A DNA stretch of 64,000 nt from Chryseobacterium sp. JJR-5R (GTDB taxonomy: Bacteria > Bacteroidota > Bacteroidia > Flavobacteriales > Weeksellaceae): the NCBI RefSeq assembly GCF_034047335.1, contig NZ_CP139137.1, forward strand, positions 248,001 to 312,000, in the 5' to 3' direction. Each line of letters starts with the position of its first letter. Position 1 is the first letter of the stretch. A program made the position numbers and the translations under genes. The notes beneath the pieces were generated by a model that had not been told where the DNA came from, made no database searches, and worked only from the letters and a program-made list of their open reading frames with translations. This document shows, piece by piece, positions 6,758 through 14,437 of the stretch.

Positions 6758-9424
6758 TTAAAATGTTACATCCAATCCAACATACACATTGGCCTTCATC
6801 ACCGGAGCATACACCATGCCGCCGTCGAAATAGTTTCCGAAAGGATTTTTAAAATCTATAATTGCATTTTTCTGGTAATAGGACGTCAGGTTTTCCCCGC
6901 CCAGATACATCCTGATTTTTTTATTGAAATTCCTGGAAATCTGTGCATTTAAAATGGCATAGGACTCGGAATAACCGGGCATTCGGAATGCTTCCGGATT
7001 GGTTGAAGTGTCAGGTAGCCTTTGTTTCCCGATCCAGTTTAAAGTCGTATCAAAACTCCAGAATCCGCCTTTGCTGTTTTTACCGGTGGCGTAAGCAAGA
7101 TTCACAAATCCCCTGTTTTTTGCCATAAACGGAATTTCACGCCTTCCGTCCAGATAATCTGCCTGAACATCATAATATTTATAAGCCAGCCTGACTTCAA
7201 AATTTTTCAGAGGCATAAAATCCCATTGGGTCTGAAAAGAGTTGGCAAATGACTTTCCGTCCAAGTTATAAAATACCAGCTGCTGAGGCGAACGGTCCAG
7301 GTCCACCATAACCTGATCCTGGAAATCTGTCCTGAAAAAATCAGCAATAATTGTGGATTTTCTTCCGAATATTTTAAATTCCTGCTGCAGGCTGGCTCCG
7401 TAATTCCAGGCAATTTCCGGTTTCAGGCCGTAGATATTTCCACCGTTCTGTAAAATCCGGATGTTTCTGTTGGAGGCAAAGTACTGCTGGCTTTCCGCAA
7501 AGACATTGGCCGTCCTGAACCCTCTTCCGGCAGACAGCCTGAGGATTGTCTGTGGTGTAATGTCATATTTGAAATTTACCCTTGGTGTGAACTGTGTGCC
7601 CGCCAGATTGTGGAAATCCACCCTTGCACCTGCCACTAAGGTATATTTCAGCCCGGTAAGTGTGTATTCCGCAAAAGCACCGGGAACGATTTCATTTCTC
7701 TTAAACTGATCCCCAAGATACATTTCATCATAACCGTCATACATAAAACTGGCTCCGGCTTTATACTTGTGATTGGTATTCCCGAGAATACTCTCAAAAA
7801 TAAGGTTGGAATAATAAGTATGCTGCTTCCCGGAATAATCCCTCAGGCCGAAAAAGCTTTCCTGCTGATGAAAAGTATACTGGTTCATCCAGCCAAGGCT
7901 CTGATAAGGCTTGCCTTTGAAAACATAACCCGTCTTATTCCAGGCCTGAAACCTGGAAATATCAATCCCGACCCCGTAAAGCGGCTGTTTGTCCTGCGGA
8001 ATGGTTTTATTAAAACCGGTCTGCCCGGACGTTCTTTCGTCTTTAATAAAATTGATTCCGAAATGTGAACCGAAGCCTGAGTGTTCCAGGTCGTTATAAT
8101 TCAGCAGATAAGCCGCATTGATCTGTGTTCCTTTCGGACGGTCGAGAAAACCGTCATCATTCATATCCGTATCACCGAATGTTCCGTTTCCGTGCAGCAG
8201 GAAAGTCTGGGACCATTGGTCATTGATTTTTGAAACACTGGTGATGTTGGCTTCGGCCCTGCCGTTGAAATCAGCGAAAAGATTCAGGGAGGTCTCAGGT
8301 TTCTCAGCATTTTTCAGCAGTTCGGTATTGATCTGGCCGGTGATGCTTTCATAGCCGTTAGTCACTGTGCTTCCGCCTTTGGTCAGCTGAATGCTCTCAA
8401 TCCATCTTCCGGGAATAAAGTTTAATCCGTAGGCAGAGGCAAGACCTCTGATTTCAGGTAATAATTCCTTTGTTAAGCTCGTGTATTTCTGGTCCAGGCC
8501 TAACATTTTCAACTGTTTGGTTCCCGTTACCGCATTGCTGAAAGAAACATCTACGGTGGCATTGGTTTCAAAACTTTCGGATAAGTTACAGCAGGCTGCT
8601 TTTAGAAGTTCTTTCCGGTCAATATTAAAGACCAGCCCTGCTTCTTTTTTATTTAGGGAAGTGGCGGCTTTGGAACCTGTTACGGTAATGCCTTCGATAT
8701 CTTTTCCTTGGTCTCCTGCTGAAGCATGATCTGCATGCCCTGAGTCTGAAGCTTCTTCAGAATGTACTTTCGGATTGGGTTCACCCAAAGGTATTTCCCT
8801 GTCATACAGGCAGCAGGAAGGCAGATTTTTATAGGTAGCATCGGTAGATCTGTACTTTTCATTATCATGTCCTGCTTCTGCAATTTTTTTCAGGATTTTA
8901 TCTGAAGAAGTCTTTGCAGGATCAAACGCTAAAGTAACGGATTGTTTTTCTGCATTCCATTCGGCAGAATCTGCGCCGGCATTTATAGCGGTTTTTTCAA
9001 TTCTTGCTTTGCAGGATTCACAGTTTCCCTTTACATAAAATTCATTTTCTTTTTTTTGCTGATGCTCATGTGCGTTTGCCATTGCCGGAAGCGCATTCCT
9101 GCTGTAACGGCAGCATCCGGGAAGAAATTCATATGCAAGGTCTGGTGCTTTGAATTTTTCATTATCATGGCCGGCTTCAGATACTTTTTTCAGGATGTCA
9201 TCGGTAGAAATGCTGTTTTCAGCTTCCAGCATCAGTGTCTGGGAATCAATAGAATATTCTGCACGTTTGGCTCCTGCTTTCAGGGCTGTGCTCTCGATCC
9301 TTGCTTTGCACATCTCACAGTTCCCTTTTACTTTGAATGTGTTTTCAGAAAGATTCTGGGCAAATACAGTCTGTGCAGACAGGAAGAATATACCAAGAAT
9401 AATCCTGGAAATATATAATTTCAT
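6758..9424 (-). CDS. TonB-dependent receptor with two N-terminal HMA (metal-binding) domains
   Basis: 888 residues. A signal peptide covers about residues 1-22. Two heavy-metal-associated domains follow, with metal motifs CEMC (36-39) and CESC (136-139); each ends with AGHDNEK and a CC pair (104-105 and 204-205). A His-rich linker (about 220-236) leads into the plug domain, which has its own ACCN (277-280), then a 22-strand-type barrel ending in an aromatic residue. The layout implies an outer-membrane receptor whose periplasmic arm binds a thiophilic metal, probably copper. Next upstream is a Cys-rich secreted protein. Role in uptake versus sensing is inference. Confidence 0.88.
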   Translation of the reverse strand: MKLYISRIILGIFFLSAQTVFAQNLSENTFKVKGNCEMCKARIESTALKAGAKRAEYSIDSQTLMLEAENSISTDDILKKVSEAGHDNEKFKAPDLAYEFLPGCCRYSRNALPAMANAHEHQQKKENEFYVKGNCESCKARIEKTAINAGADSAEWNAEKQSVTLAFDPAKTSSDKILKKIAEAGHDNEKYRSTDATYKNLPSCCLYDREIPLGEPNPKVHSEEASDSGHADHASAGDQGKDIEGITVTGSKAATSLNKKEAGLVFNIDRKELLKAACCNLSESFETNATVDVSFSNAVTGTKQLKMLGLDQKYTSLTKELLPEIRGLASAYGLNFIPGRWIESIQLTKGGSTVTNGYESITGQINTELLKNAEKPETSLNLFADFNGRAEANITSVSKINDQWSQTFLLHGNGTFGDTDMNDDGFLDRPKGTQINAAYLLNYNDLEHSGFGSHFGINFIKDERTSGQTGFNKTIPQDKQPLYGVGIDISRFQAWNKTGYVFKGKPYQSLGWMNQYTFHQQESFFGLRDYSGKQHTYYSNLIFESILGNTNHKYKAGASFMYDGYDEMYLGDQFKRNEIVPGAFAEYTLTGLKYTLVAGARVDFHNLAGTQFTPRVNFKYDITPQTILRLSAGRGFRTANVFAESQQYFASNRNIRILQNGGNIYGLKPEIAWNYGASLQQEFKIFGRKSTIIADFFRTDFQDQVMVDLDRSPQQLVFYNLDGKSFANSFQTQWDFMPLKNFEVRLAYKYYDVQADYLDGRREIPFMAKNRGFVNLAYATGKNSKGGFWSFDTTLNWIGKQRLPDTSTNPEAFRMPGYSESYAILNAQISRNFNKKIRMYLGGENLTSYYQKNAIIDFKNPFGNYFDGGMVYAPVMKANVYVGLDVTF

Positions 9425-9491
9425 TTTGTTTAAAATTTAGATTAATAAAAACTGTCCATTAAAGGATAATGAACCTTGTTGTCTGTTTCAA

Positions 9492-9863
9492 TTAACCTAT
9501 TTTCGGCGGTTGCCAGATTTCTTTTAAACGGTCTGAAAGATAAGGATCAGCATACTGATCCATTAAATTTTTATTGGATTTGTAATAGGATATTTCCAGC
9601 TGCAGGCTTTTGGAAAAAGGAGCTTCAATGAAGCTGTAGCAGAGCACACAGACAGAGCAGCAGGTATCCTTATTACAGGAAGACGGCTTCCGGTCTTTAT
9701 GCTGCTGGTTATTTGAGCCTCCTTGATGATCGTCTTTACAACAATCTGCTGAGGAGTTTTCCTTACAGCAGTTTTCCTCAAAATTCTGAGCATAGGAATT
9801 GTCTTTGGGAGTTAAAAAAATACCCAGGCAGAAAACAATTGCTATGATCTGAAATAGTTTCAC
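9492..9863 (-). CDS. Small secreted Cys-rich protein (DUF6660-like)
   Basis: 123 residues with a signal peptide (about 1-25, ending SYAQ). Nine cysteines follow in CC and CxxC patterns (NCC, DCC, SSC, TCCSVCVLC) plus histidines, a likely metal-binding region. The C-terminus ends IWQPPKIG, which resembles the DUF6660 family found beside metal-related TonB receptors in flavobacteria. The start codon is GTG at 9863; there is no in-frame ATG upstream before a stop. It lies 67 bases before the HMA receptor and 18 bases after the repeat lipoprotein, suggesting one metal-response unit. Confidence 0.7.
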   Translation of the reverse strand: MKLFQIIAIVFCLGIFLTPKDNSYAQNFEENCCKENSSADCCKDDHQGGSNNQQHKDRKPSSCNKDTCCSVCVLCYSFIEAPFSKSLQLEISYYKSNKNLMDQYADPYLSDRLKEIWQPPKIG

Positions 9864-9867
9864 TGTA

Positions 9868-9875
9868 CAAAAATA
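9868..9875 (-). promoter_or_regulatory. Candidate -7 box directly before the Cys-rich protein gene
   Basis: Minus strand TATTTTTG fits TAnnTTTG and ends 4 bases before the GTG start at 9863. If used, the message would be leaderless. It lies in the 18-base gap behind the upstream gene, so read-through from there is the alternative. Confidence 0.4.
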
Positions 9876-9881
9876 AGGAAT

Positions 9882-10535
9882 TTATGGCAAAGCTTCACCA
9901 ACTTTTACCGCACAATTATGCCACGGTTCTCCGTGAGCGGGGTTTAACGCGGGTTTTTCACCTGTAGGAGCCGGTGTAGGTGCAGGAGGCGTATTCTGTG
10001 CTATTGTTTGGGTCTGCTGAGGAGCAGGTGCCGGTTTGCTGTTCAAAGGCTGCCCTACGGGAATATCACATCTATGGCCGGGCTCTCCGTGCGGAGGATT
10101 CATTCCTTTTGCGGTTTTAACAGTTTTTGCCTTGCCGCTGTTGTCTACGGTAAATTTTCCGGGCTGTAAGGAATTAGGATCAATCTGTATTGTCTGGCCC
10201 TGATTAGTATTTACGTTAACATTTTGGGTTCCCTGTTGTTGTGTTTGTGCCGGGGCTGAGCTCAGAGGCTGGCCTACCGGGATGTCACATCGGTGCCCCG
10301 GCTGGCCGTGAGCAGGATTTATTCCAGGCGCGACAACAGTAACAGCAGCTGCAGCTGAATTTTGCACAGTCTGTATGCCCGCTTGGTCCAGAAGAGATGT
10401 CTTGGAAGCTGTATTAACTGCTGCAGCCGGCTGCTGAACGCCTGCTTCTTCTGTTAAATAGGTGGCCCTTTCATCCTTTTTGCAGGAAATGACTGCTATG
10501 GATAAGGCAATTAAGCCTAAAAATGTATTCTTCAT
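9882..10535 (-). CDS. Lipoprotein with three His/Cys repeats of the type NPxHGxPGHRCDIPVG
   Basis: 218 residues from the ATG at 10535. The lipobox AVISCKK puts the lipidated cysteine at residue 18. Three repeats of about 20 residues are separated by Pro/Gln/Ala-rich spacers: NPAHGQPGHRCDIPVG, NPPHGEPGHRCDIPVG and a divergent last copy NPAHGEPWHNCAVKVG. Each has two His and one Cys at fixed spacing, suggesting a bound metal or haem-like ligand. I know this repeat from flavobacterial hypothetical lipoproteins but no function. Neighbours are a Cys-rich secreted protein and an HMA receptor, which favours metal handling. Confidence 0.75.
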   Translation of the reverse strand: MKNTFLGLIALSIAVISCKKDERATYLTEEAGVQQPAAAVNTASKTSLLDQAGIQTVQNSAAAAVTVVAPGINPAHGQPGHRCDIPVGQPLSSAPAQTQQQGTQNVNVNTNQGQTIQIDPNSLQPGKFTVDNSGKAKTVKTAKGMNPPHGEPGHRCDIPVGQPLNSKPAPAPQQTQTIAQNTPPAPTPAPTGEKPALNPAHGEPWHNCAVKVGEALP

Positions 10536-10541
10536 ATAAAA

Positions 10542-10549
10542 CAAAATTA
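10542..10549 (-). promoter_or_regulatory. Candidate -7 box for the repeat lipoprotein gene
   Basis: Minus strand TAATTTTG ends 6 bases before the ATG at 10535 and overlaps one arm of the inverted repeat at 10543-10580. Confidence 0.45.
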
Positions 10550-10580
10550 GCAAAACATTTTCAATTGCCTTGCTAATTTT
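10543..10580. repeat. 11-bp perfect inverted repeat before the repeat lipoprotein
   Basis: AAAATTAGCAA (10543-10553) and TTGCTAATTTT (10570-10580) are perfect complements with a 16-base gap. It lies between the response regulator stop and the lipoprotein start, covering the candidate -7 box. It could be an AT-rich terminator for the two-component genes or an operator for the lipoprotein. Confidence 0.55.
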
Positions 10581-10658
10581 ACATTTATAATGGTCATCAG
10601 CCTTATGTTTTTATTTCAGGTCTTTAATTATAATGTGAATAATTATTAACTTTTTGCA

Positions 10659-11345
10659 TTAATTTTTTACCAAAAGCCTGAACCCTTCTCCATGAACATT
10701 GATGATTTCCAAGCCTTCATCATCTTTCAGTAATTTACGCAGCTTGGCAATATACACATCCATACTTCTGGCGGTGAAGTAATTTTCTTTCTTCCAGATT
10801 TTTCTTAAAGCCAGGTCTCTCGGCATGAAATCGTTTCTGTGGATGCATAGAAGTTTCAGCAGTTCGTTTTCTTTAGGGGAAAGCTTGTATTCGTTATCTC
10901 CCACCCGCAGCTGCCTCAGCATGGAATCAAAGAAAATATTGCTGATCTTGAACTGTTCCTGCTCTTCATTTTCAAGAGTGGAGCTTCTCTGAAGGATTGC
11001 CTTGATTTTATATAAAAGCAACTCGGTATCAAACGGTTTGGTGATGTAATCGTCAGCTCCCAGCTGGTATCCTTTCAGTATATCTTCACGCATATTCCTT
11101 GCGGTAAGAAAAATAATCGGTGTGTTTTTATCTATTTTTTTAACATCTTCAGCCAATGAAAACCCGTCTTTTTTAGGCATCATCACATCAAAAATACAGA
11201 TATCGAATTCATTTTCCGTAAATTCCTTTAATCCCTGTTCTCCGTCTACAGCAAGCGTCACTTCGAAATTATTGATGGATAAATAATCTTTCAGTACGGC
11301 ACCGAAACTCTGGTCGTCTTCTACTAATAATATTCTGTTGCTCAT
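10659..11345 (-). CDS. OmpR-family response regulator
   Basis: 228 residues. The receiver domain has the acidic pair EDD near residue 10, phospho-acceptor Asp53 in FDVMMPKKDG and the conserved Lys in ITKPFD. The C-terminal winged-helix domain contains LSPKENELLKLLC and SMDVYIAKLRKLL, as in OmpR/PhoB proteins. It lies 106 bases after the histidine kinase on the same strand and is very likely its partner. The architecture resembles the RprXY pair of Bacteroides, but regulon and signal cannot be inferred. Confidence 0.95.
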   Translation of the reverse strand: MSNRILLVEDDQSFGAVLKDYLSINNFEVTLAVDGEQGLKEFTENEFDICIFDVMMPKKDGFSLAEDVKKIDKNTPIIFLTARNMREDILKGYQLGADDYITKPFDTELLLYKIKAILQRSSTLENEEQEQFKISNIFFDSMLRQLRVGDNEYKLSPKENELLKLLCIHRNDFMPRDLALRKIWKKENYFTARSMDVYIAKLRKLLKDDEGLEIINVHGEGFRLLVKN

Positions 11346-11451
11346 AATTTATTCAGTTAAAAATTAATAATCAGAGTAAATGGGTCACTCTTCTTGTGTA
11401 TTTATTATTTGGTTGCTTTGCTTTATTCAATTTAATTGATTGTTGCTTCAG

Positions 11452-12999
11452 TTAGCCCATCGGCAGCTTTATGGTAAACGTGCTTCCTTTTTCTTTTTGG
11501 GAATCCACGATGATCAGCCCTTTATGAAGCTCTACGATTTTTTTCACGTAAGAAAGCCCAAGGCCCTGTCCCTTTACGTTATGGATATTCCCGGTTTCTT
11601 CCCTGAAGAACTTCTCAAATATCTTGGTTTTATTCTGGGTTTCCATGCCTATTCCTTTATCGGAAATCTCAATTACATATAAATTCCCTTCATTGCTCGT
11701 TTTTATGGAAATTTCGGGAGCTTCCGGAGAATACTTATTGGCATTGTCCAACAGGTTCACCAGCATATTGGAAATATGGAACTCATCAATTTTAAAAATG
11801 TAATTCGTGGCATTGAATTCCTGTTTGAGCGTTCCGTTCCGCTGCTGGATAATCAGGTTGAACGATTCCGTGGTCCTTCTGATCAGCTCTCTCACGTTGG
11901 CTTCTTTCAGGAACAGCCGCACTTCATTCCTTTCAAGCTTAGACATATTCAGGACATTTTCCACCTGTTTTTTCATCCTCAAATTTTCCTGCTTAATCAG
12001 TTCCGAGTAGTATTTAACCTTATCCGGGTTGGTGGCAATTTTATCATTCGCCAGCGAGTCAGTTGCCACGGAGATCGTTGCCAGGGGCGTCTTGAACTCG
12101 TGAGACATATTATTGATGAAATCCGTTTTTACCTCTGCAAGTTTTTTCTGCCGCATCATATAATTAATAGAGATAATATAGATGCCCAGAATCGTTAATA
12201 ATGAAAGGAAAGTCCCCAGAAGCATCGGCCAGTTGTTCATGGCCAGAGAGTATTCCTTTTTCGGGAAGACCAGTGCCAGGGTATACAATGTCCTTTCTTT
12301 TGAATCTGTAAAAAGAGGGTAGCTGTAGGTATTGTTGTCTTTTTTATCTCTATACAGCTTATTCACAACGCTGGTCAGCTTATTGCTTTTATCTGTGATC
12401 CCATATCCGAATGTTGCTGAAATCCCTCTGATCCTTAATTCTTTCGTAATCACAGAGTCCAGGATTTTTTCATCCACTCTTTTGGTAATGGGCAAATTGT
12501 TGCCGTTCACCTTTACAAACTCTTTCATTGCATAATCCCCGTTTTCAATATCCCGGTTAAGATCGGCGGTGAGAAGTTCCCGGCTTGTGGTATCCCTTTT
12601 GATCTTATAGGCGGCCTCGTCAGAATATAAGGTAGTCAGTTTCAGCGAGTCTCCTTTCTGGGAAAGCGGAAGCTGGTTTTTTTCGATAATGTTTTTTGAA
12701 TAAACAATCTGGCGTTGGGTTCCGGAGTCTTCAACCTGTTGAATAGCGGTTAAAGAAGGCTGGCTGCTGCTGGCGAGAATATTGTTCCTGAAATTTTTAT
12801 TATCGATATTGAGGTATTGGTCCACCTCAACTTCACCGATGATTTTCGAAGTATTTTCCAAAGCGGAATAGACTTTGGATGAAAAGTCCTGATCCAAAGC
12901 TCCGTAATACCTTTTCAGCCAATAAAACTGCAGTGTTACGAAAACAATCAGTGAGATTGTCATAAACACGGAGATTATCGGAATGAACTTATTATTCAT
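11452..12999 (-). CDS. Sensor histidine kinase
   Basis: 515 residues. A first membrane helix spans about residues 7-28, a periplasmic sensor region about 30-250, and a second helix about 254-276. The cytoplasmic part holds the phospho-accepting His in NNMSHEFKTPLATI, the N box LVNLLDNANKYSP, and the G boxes DKGIGM and GQGLGLSYV. It is therefore an orthodox membrane kinase. The periplasmic sensor shows no family I recognise. It precedes its response regulator in the same direction. Confidence 0.95.
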   Translation of the reverse strand: MNNKFIPIISVFMTISLIVFVTLQFYWLKRYYGALDQDFSSKVYSALENTSKIIGEVEVDQYLNIDNKNFRNNILASSSQPSLTAIQQVEDSGTQRQIVYSKNIIEKNQLPLSQKGDSLKLTTLYSDEAAYKIKRDTTSRELLTADLNRDIENGDYAMKEFVKVNGNNLPITKRVDEKILDSVITKELRIRGISATFGYGITDKSNKLTSVVNKLYRDKKDNNTYSYPLFTDSKERTLYTLALVFPKKEYSLAMNNWPMLLGTFLSLLTILGIYIISINYMMRQKKLAEVKTDFINNMSHEFKTPLATISVATDSLANDKIATNPDKVKYYSELIKQENLRMKKQVENVLNMSKLERNEVRLFLKEANVRELIRRTTESFNLIIQQRNGTLKQEFNATNYIFKIDEFHISNMLVNLLDNANKYSPEAPEISIKTSNEGNLYVIEISDKGIGMETQNKTKIFEKFFREETGNIHNVKGQGLGLSYVKKIVELHKGLIIVDSQKEKGSTFTIKLPMG

Positions 13000-13203
13000 G
13001 TAGCGTTTTTTATAATGTTTTAAGAAAGATAATGTTAAAATTAATCATTTTATGACTTGCTAAACAAAAAATGAACCATAAAATTGTGTAATTTGTCTTA
13101 AAAGAATGTTTTTTAACATTTATTTAGTAAACTTTGGGTTATCTTTAATAGACGGAATCGTTCAATGCATAATAAATTACCAACAATTAAATAAATAATT
13201 AAT

Positions 13204-13698
13204 ATGAAGCATGATCTTATTTTTAACAAAGATTTTAATGCCAACAGCATCTATGTGATGACCGTATACGATACTGATATTCCCAATATCTGGGATTATT
13301 TTACCCAATCAGGCTTGCTGGATCTGTGGTGGGCTCCGAAACCCTGGGCATGCAAAACCGTAAGCCAGGATTTTAATGAAGGCGGAATATGGCTGTATGC
13401 CATGGCAGGACCGGACGGTAAAAAACATTATGCCCGGATAAAATACGGTGAGATCACCGAACACCGGAGCTTTGACGCTACTGATGCTTTCTGTGATGAG
13501 AATGGTAACCCGGATGAAAGCTTTCCACAGGTACAATGGCTTATTGGTTTCACGGGAGTGGAAGAGGGGGCCAAGGTAACGGTAAATATTCACTTCCAGT
13601 CTGAAGAAGAAATGAAAAAGATCCTTGAGACGGGATTTGAGGAAGGCTTTACCACCGGACTGAAACAGTTAGAAAAGCTCTTAACAGAAAAAAGTTAA
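13204..13698 (+). CDS. SRPBCC (AHSA1-like) domain protein
   Basis: 164 residues. The pattern IPNIWDYFTQSGLLDLWWAP near the N-terminus, the mid-protein GKKHYARIKYGEITEHRS and the C-terminal helix GFEEGFTTGLKQLEKLL fit the activator-of-Hsp90-like START superfamily fold. Such proteins bind hydrophobic ligands; many are of unknown role. No signal peptide. The gene is flanked by a bidirectional terminator that it shares with the convergent gene. Confidence 0.85.
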   Translation: MKHDLIFNKDFNANSIYVMTVYDTDIPNIWDYFTQSGLLDLWWAPKPWACKTVSQDFNEGGIWLYAMAGPDGKKHYARIKYGEITEHRSFDATDAFCDENGNPDESFPQVQWLIGFTGVEEGAKVTVNIHFQSEEEMKKILETGFEEGFTTGLKQLEKLLTEKS

Positions 13699-13703
13699 GC
13701 CAT

Positions 13704-13747
13704 AAAAAAATCGGAAAGAGATGTTACACTTTCCGATTTTTTATTTT
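13704..13747. terminator. Bidirectional terminator
   Basis: AAAAAATCGGAAAG pairs with CTTTCCGATTTTTT around an 11-base loop, between the SRPBCC gene (+) and the 114-residue gene (-). A and T runs on both sides allow termination from either direction. Confidence 0.88.
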
Positions 13748-14092
13748 TCAGATCAGTTCTTCGTCCTGGAAATACTGGATGATTGCTTTTTTCATCAGGA
13801 TCTGCTGTTCATTGGGTTTGAGCTCGGGGAGCTTTTCCTTTTCTTCGAAATGAGGATATCCATCATCGTCATAATGGGAAAACTTATAATATCCGAAAGG
13901 TTCCAGCAATCTGCAGACCGCAATATGAAGCAGATTGACCTTATCGTCTTTTGTATATTTCTGCTGCCCGCTTCCCAGTTCCTGCAGCCCGATCAGAAAT
14001 AAATAGGTTTCAATCGGAGCATCTTTTTCAGTATCAAAGTTTTCAATAAAAAACTGTTGTATTTTCTGCCAGTATTCTGCGTCGTTAGTCAT
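13748..14092 (-). CDS. Conserved hypothetical protein, 114 aa
   Basis: A soluble, acidic, helical protein with no signal peptide or membrane segment. Visible features are the stretch YLFLIGLQELGSG and a GYYKFSHYDDDGYPHFE segment. I do not recognise the family. The ORF ends exactly at the shared terminator and has an ATG start, so it looks real. The next gene upstream on this strand is a degenerate four-helix-bundle remnant. Confidence 0.7.
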   Translation of the reverse strand: MTNDAEYWQKIQQFFIENFDTEKDAPIETYLFLIGLQELGSGQQKYTKDDKVNLLHIAVCRLLEPFGYYKFSHYDDDGYPHFEEKEKLPELKPNEQQILMKKAIIQYFQDEELI

Positions 14093-14208
14093 AATTTATA
14101 AATGATTAAATCAGGAGATTAGTCTTTTCCTGTAAGAAGAAGTGGTTTTTAATACTCCTTCAGTTTAAATTTTTAAATTGGTTAAATTTCTTTCTGAACA
14201 TAATTCAA

Positions 14209-14421
14209 TTATTCCGGTATTTTAGGCCAAAATAATGTTTCATCGGTTTTTGCAATAGCAATGCATACTTTCAAAAACCTTTCTGCTTTTGATCTTGTTC
14301 TACACATGGCCCTGTAATTTGCCGCTGTTGATGTTGAAGAACGGCAAATCTGTTTTCTGATTACAGAAAAAGCTTCATGATAAGGAAGTCCGGATAATTC
14401 TTTGATGATTGTAATCTGCAT
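14209..14421 (-). pseudogene. Truncated four-helix-bundle protein (23S intervening-sequence type) remnant
   Basis: Seventy codons read like the middle of the family: ELSGLPYHEAF, then RSSTSTAANYRAMCRTRSKAE, and DETLFW near the end. Intact members are usually about 115-125 residues. Here the N-terminal helix and the last helix are missing, and a stop follows DETLFWPKIPE. The gap to the upstream oligopeptidase stop is only 16 bases, so no N-terminus can be hidden there. A short functional form cannot be excluded, but a decayed gene is more likely. Confidence 0.6.
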
Positions 14422-14437
14422 TATCCATTATTTATCA

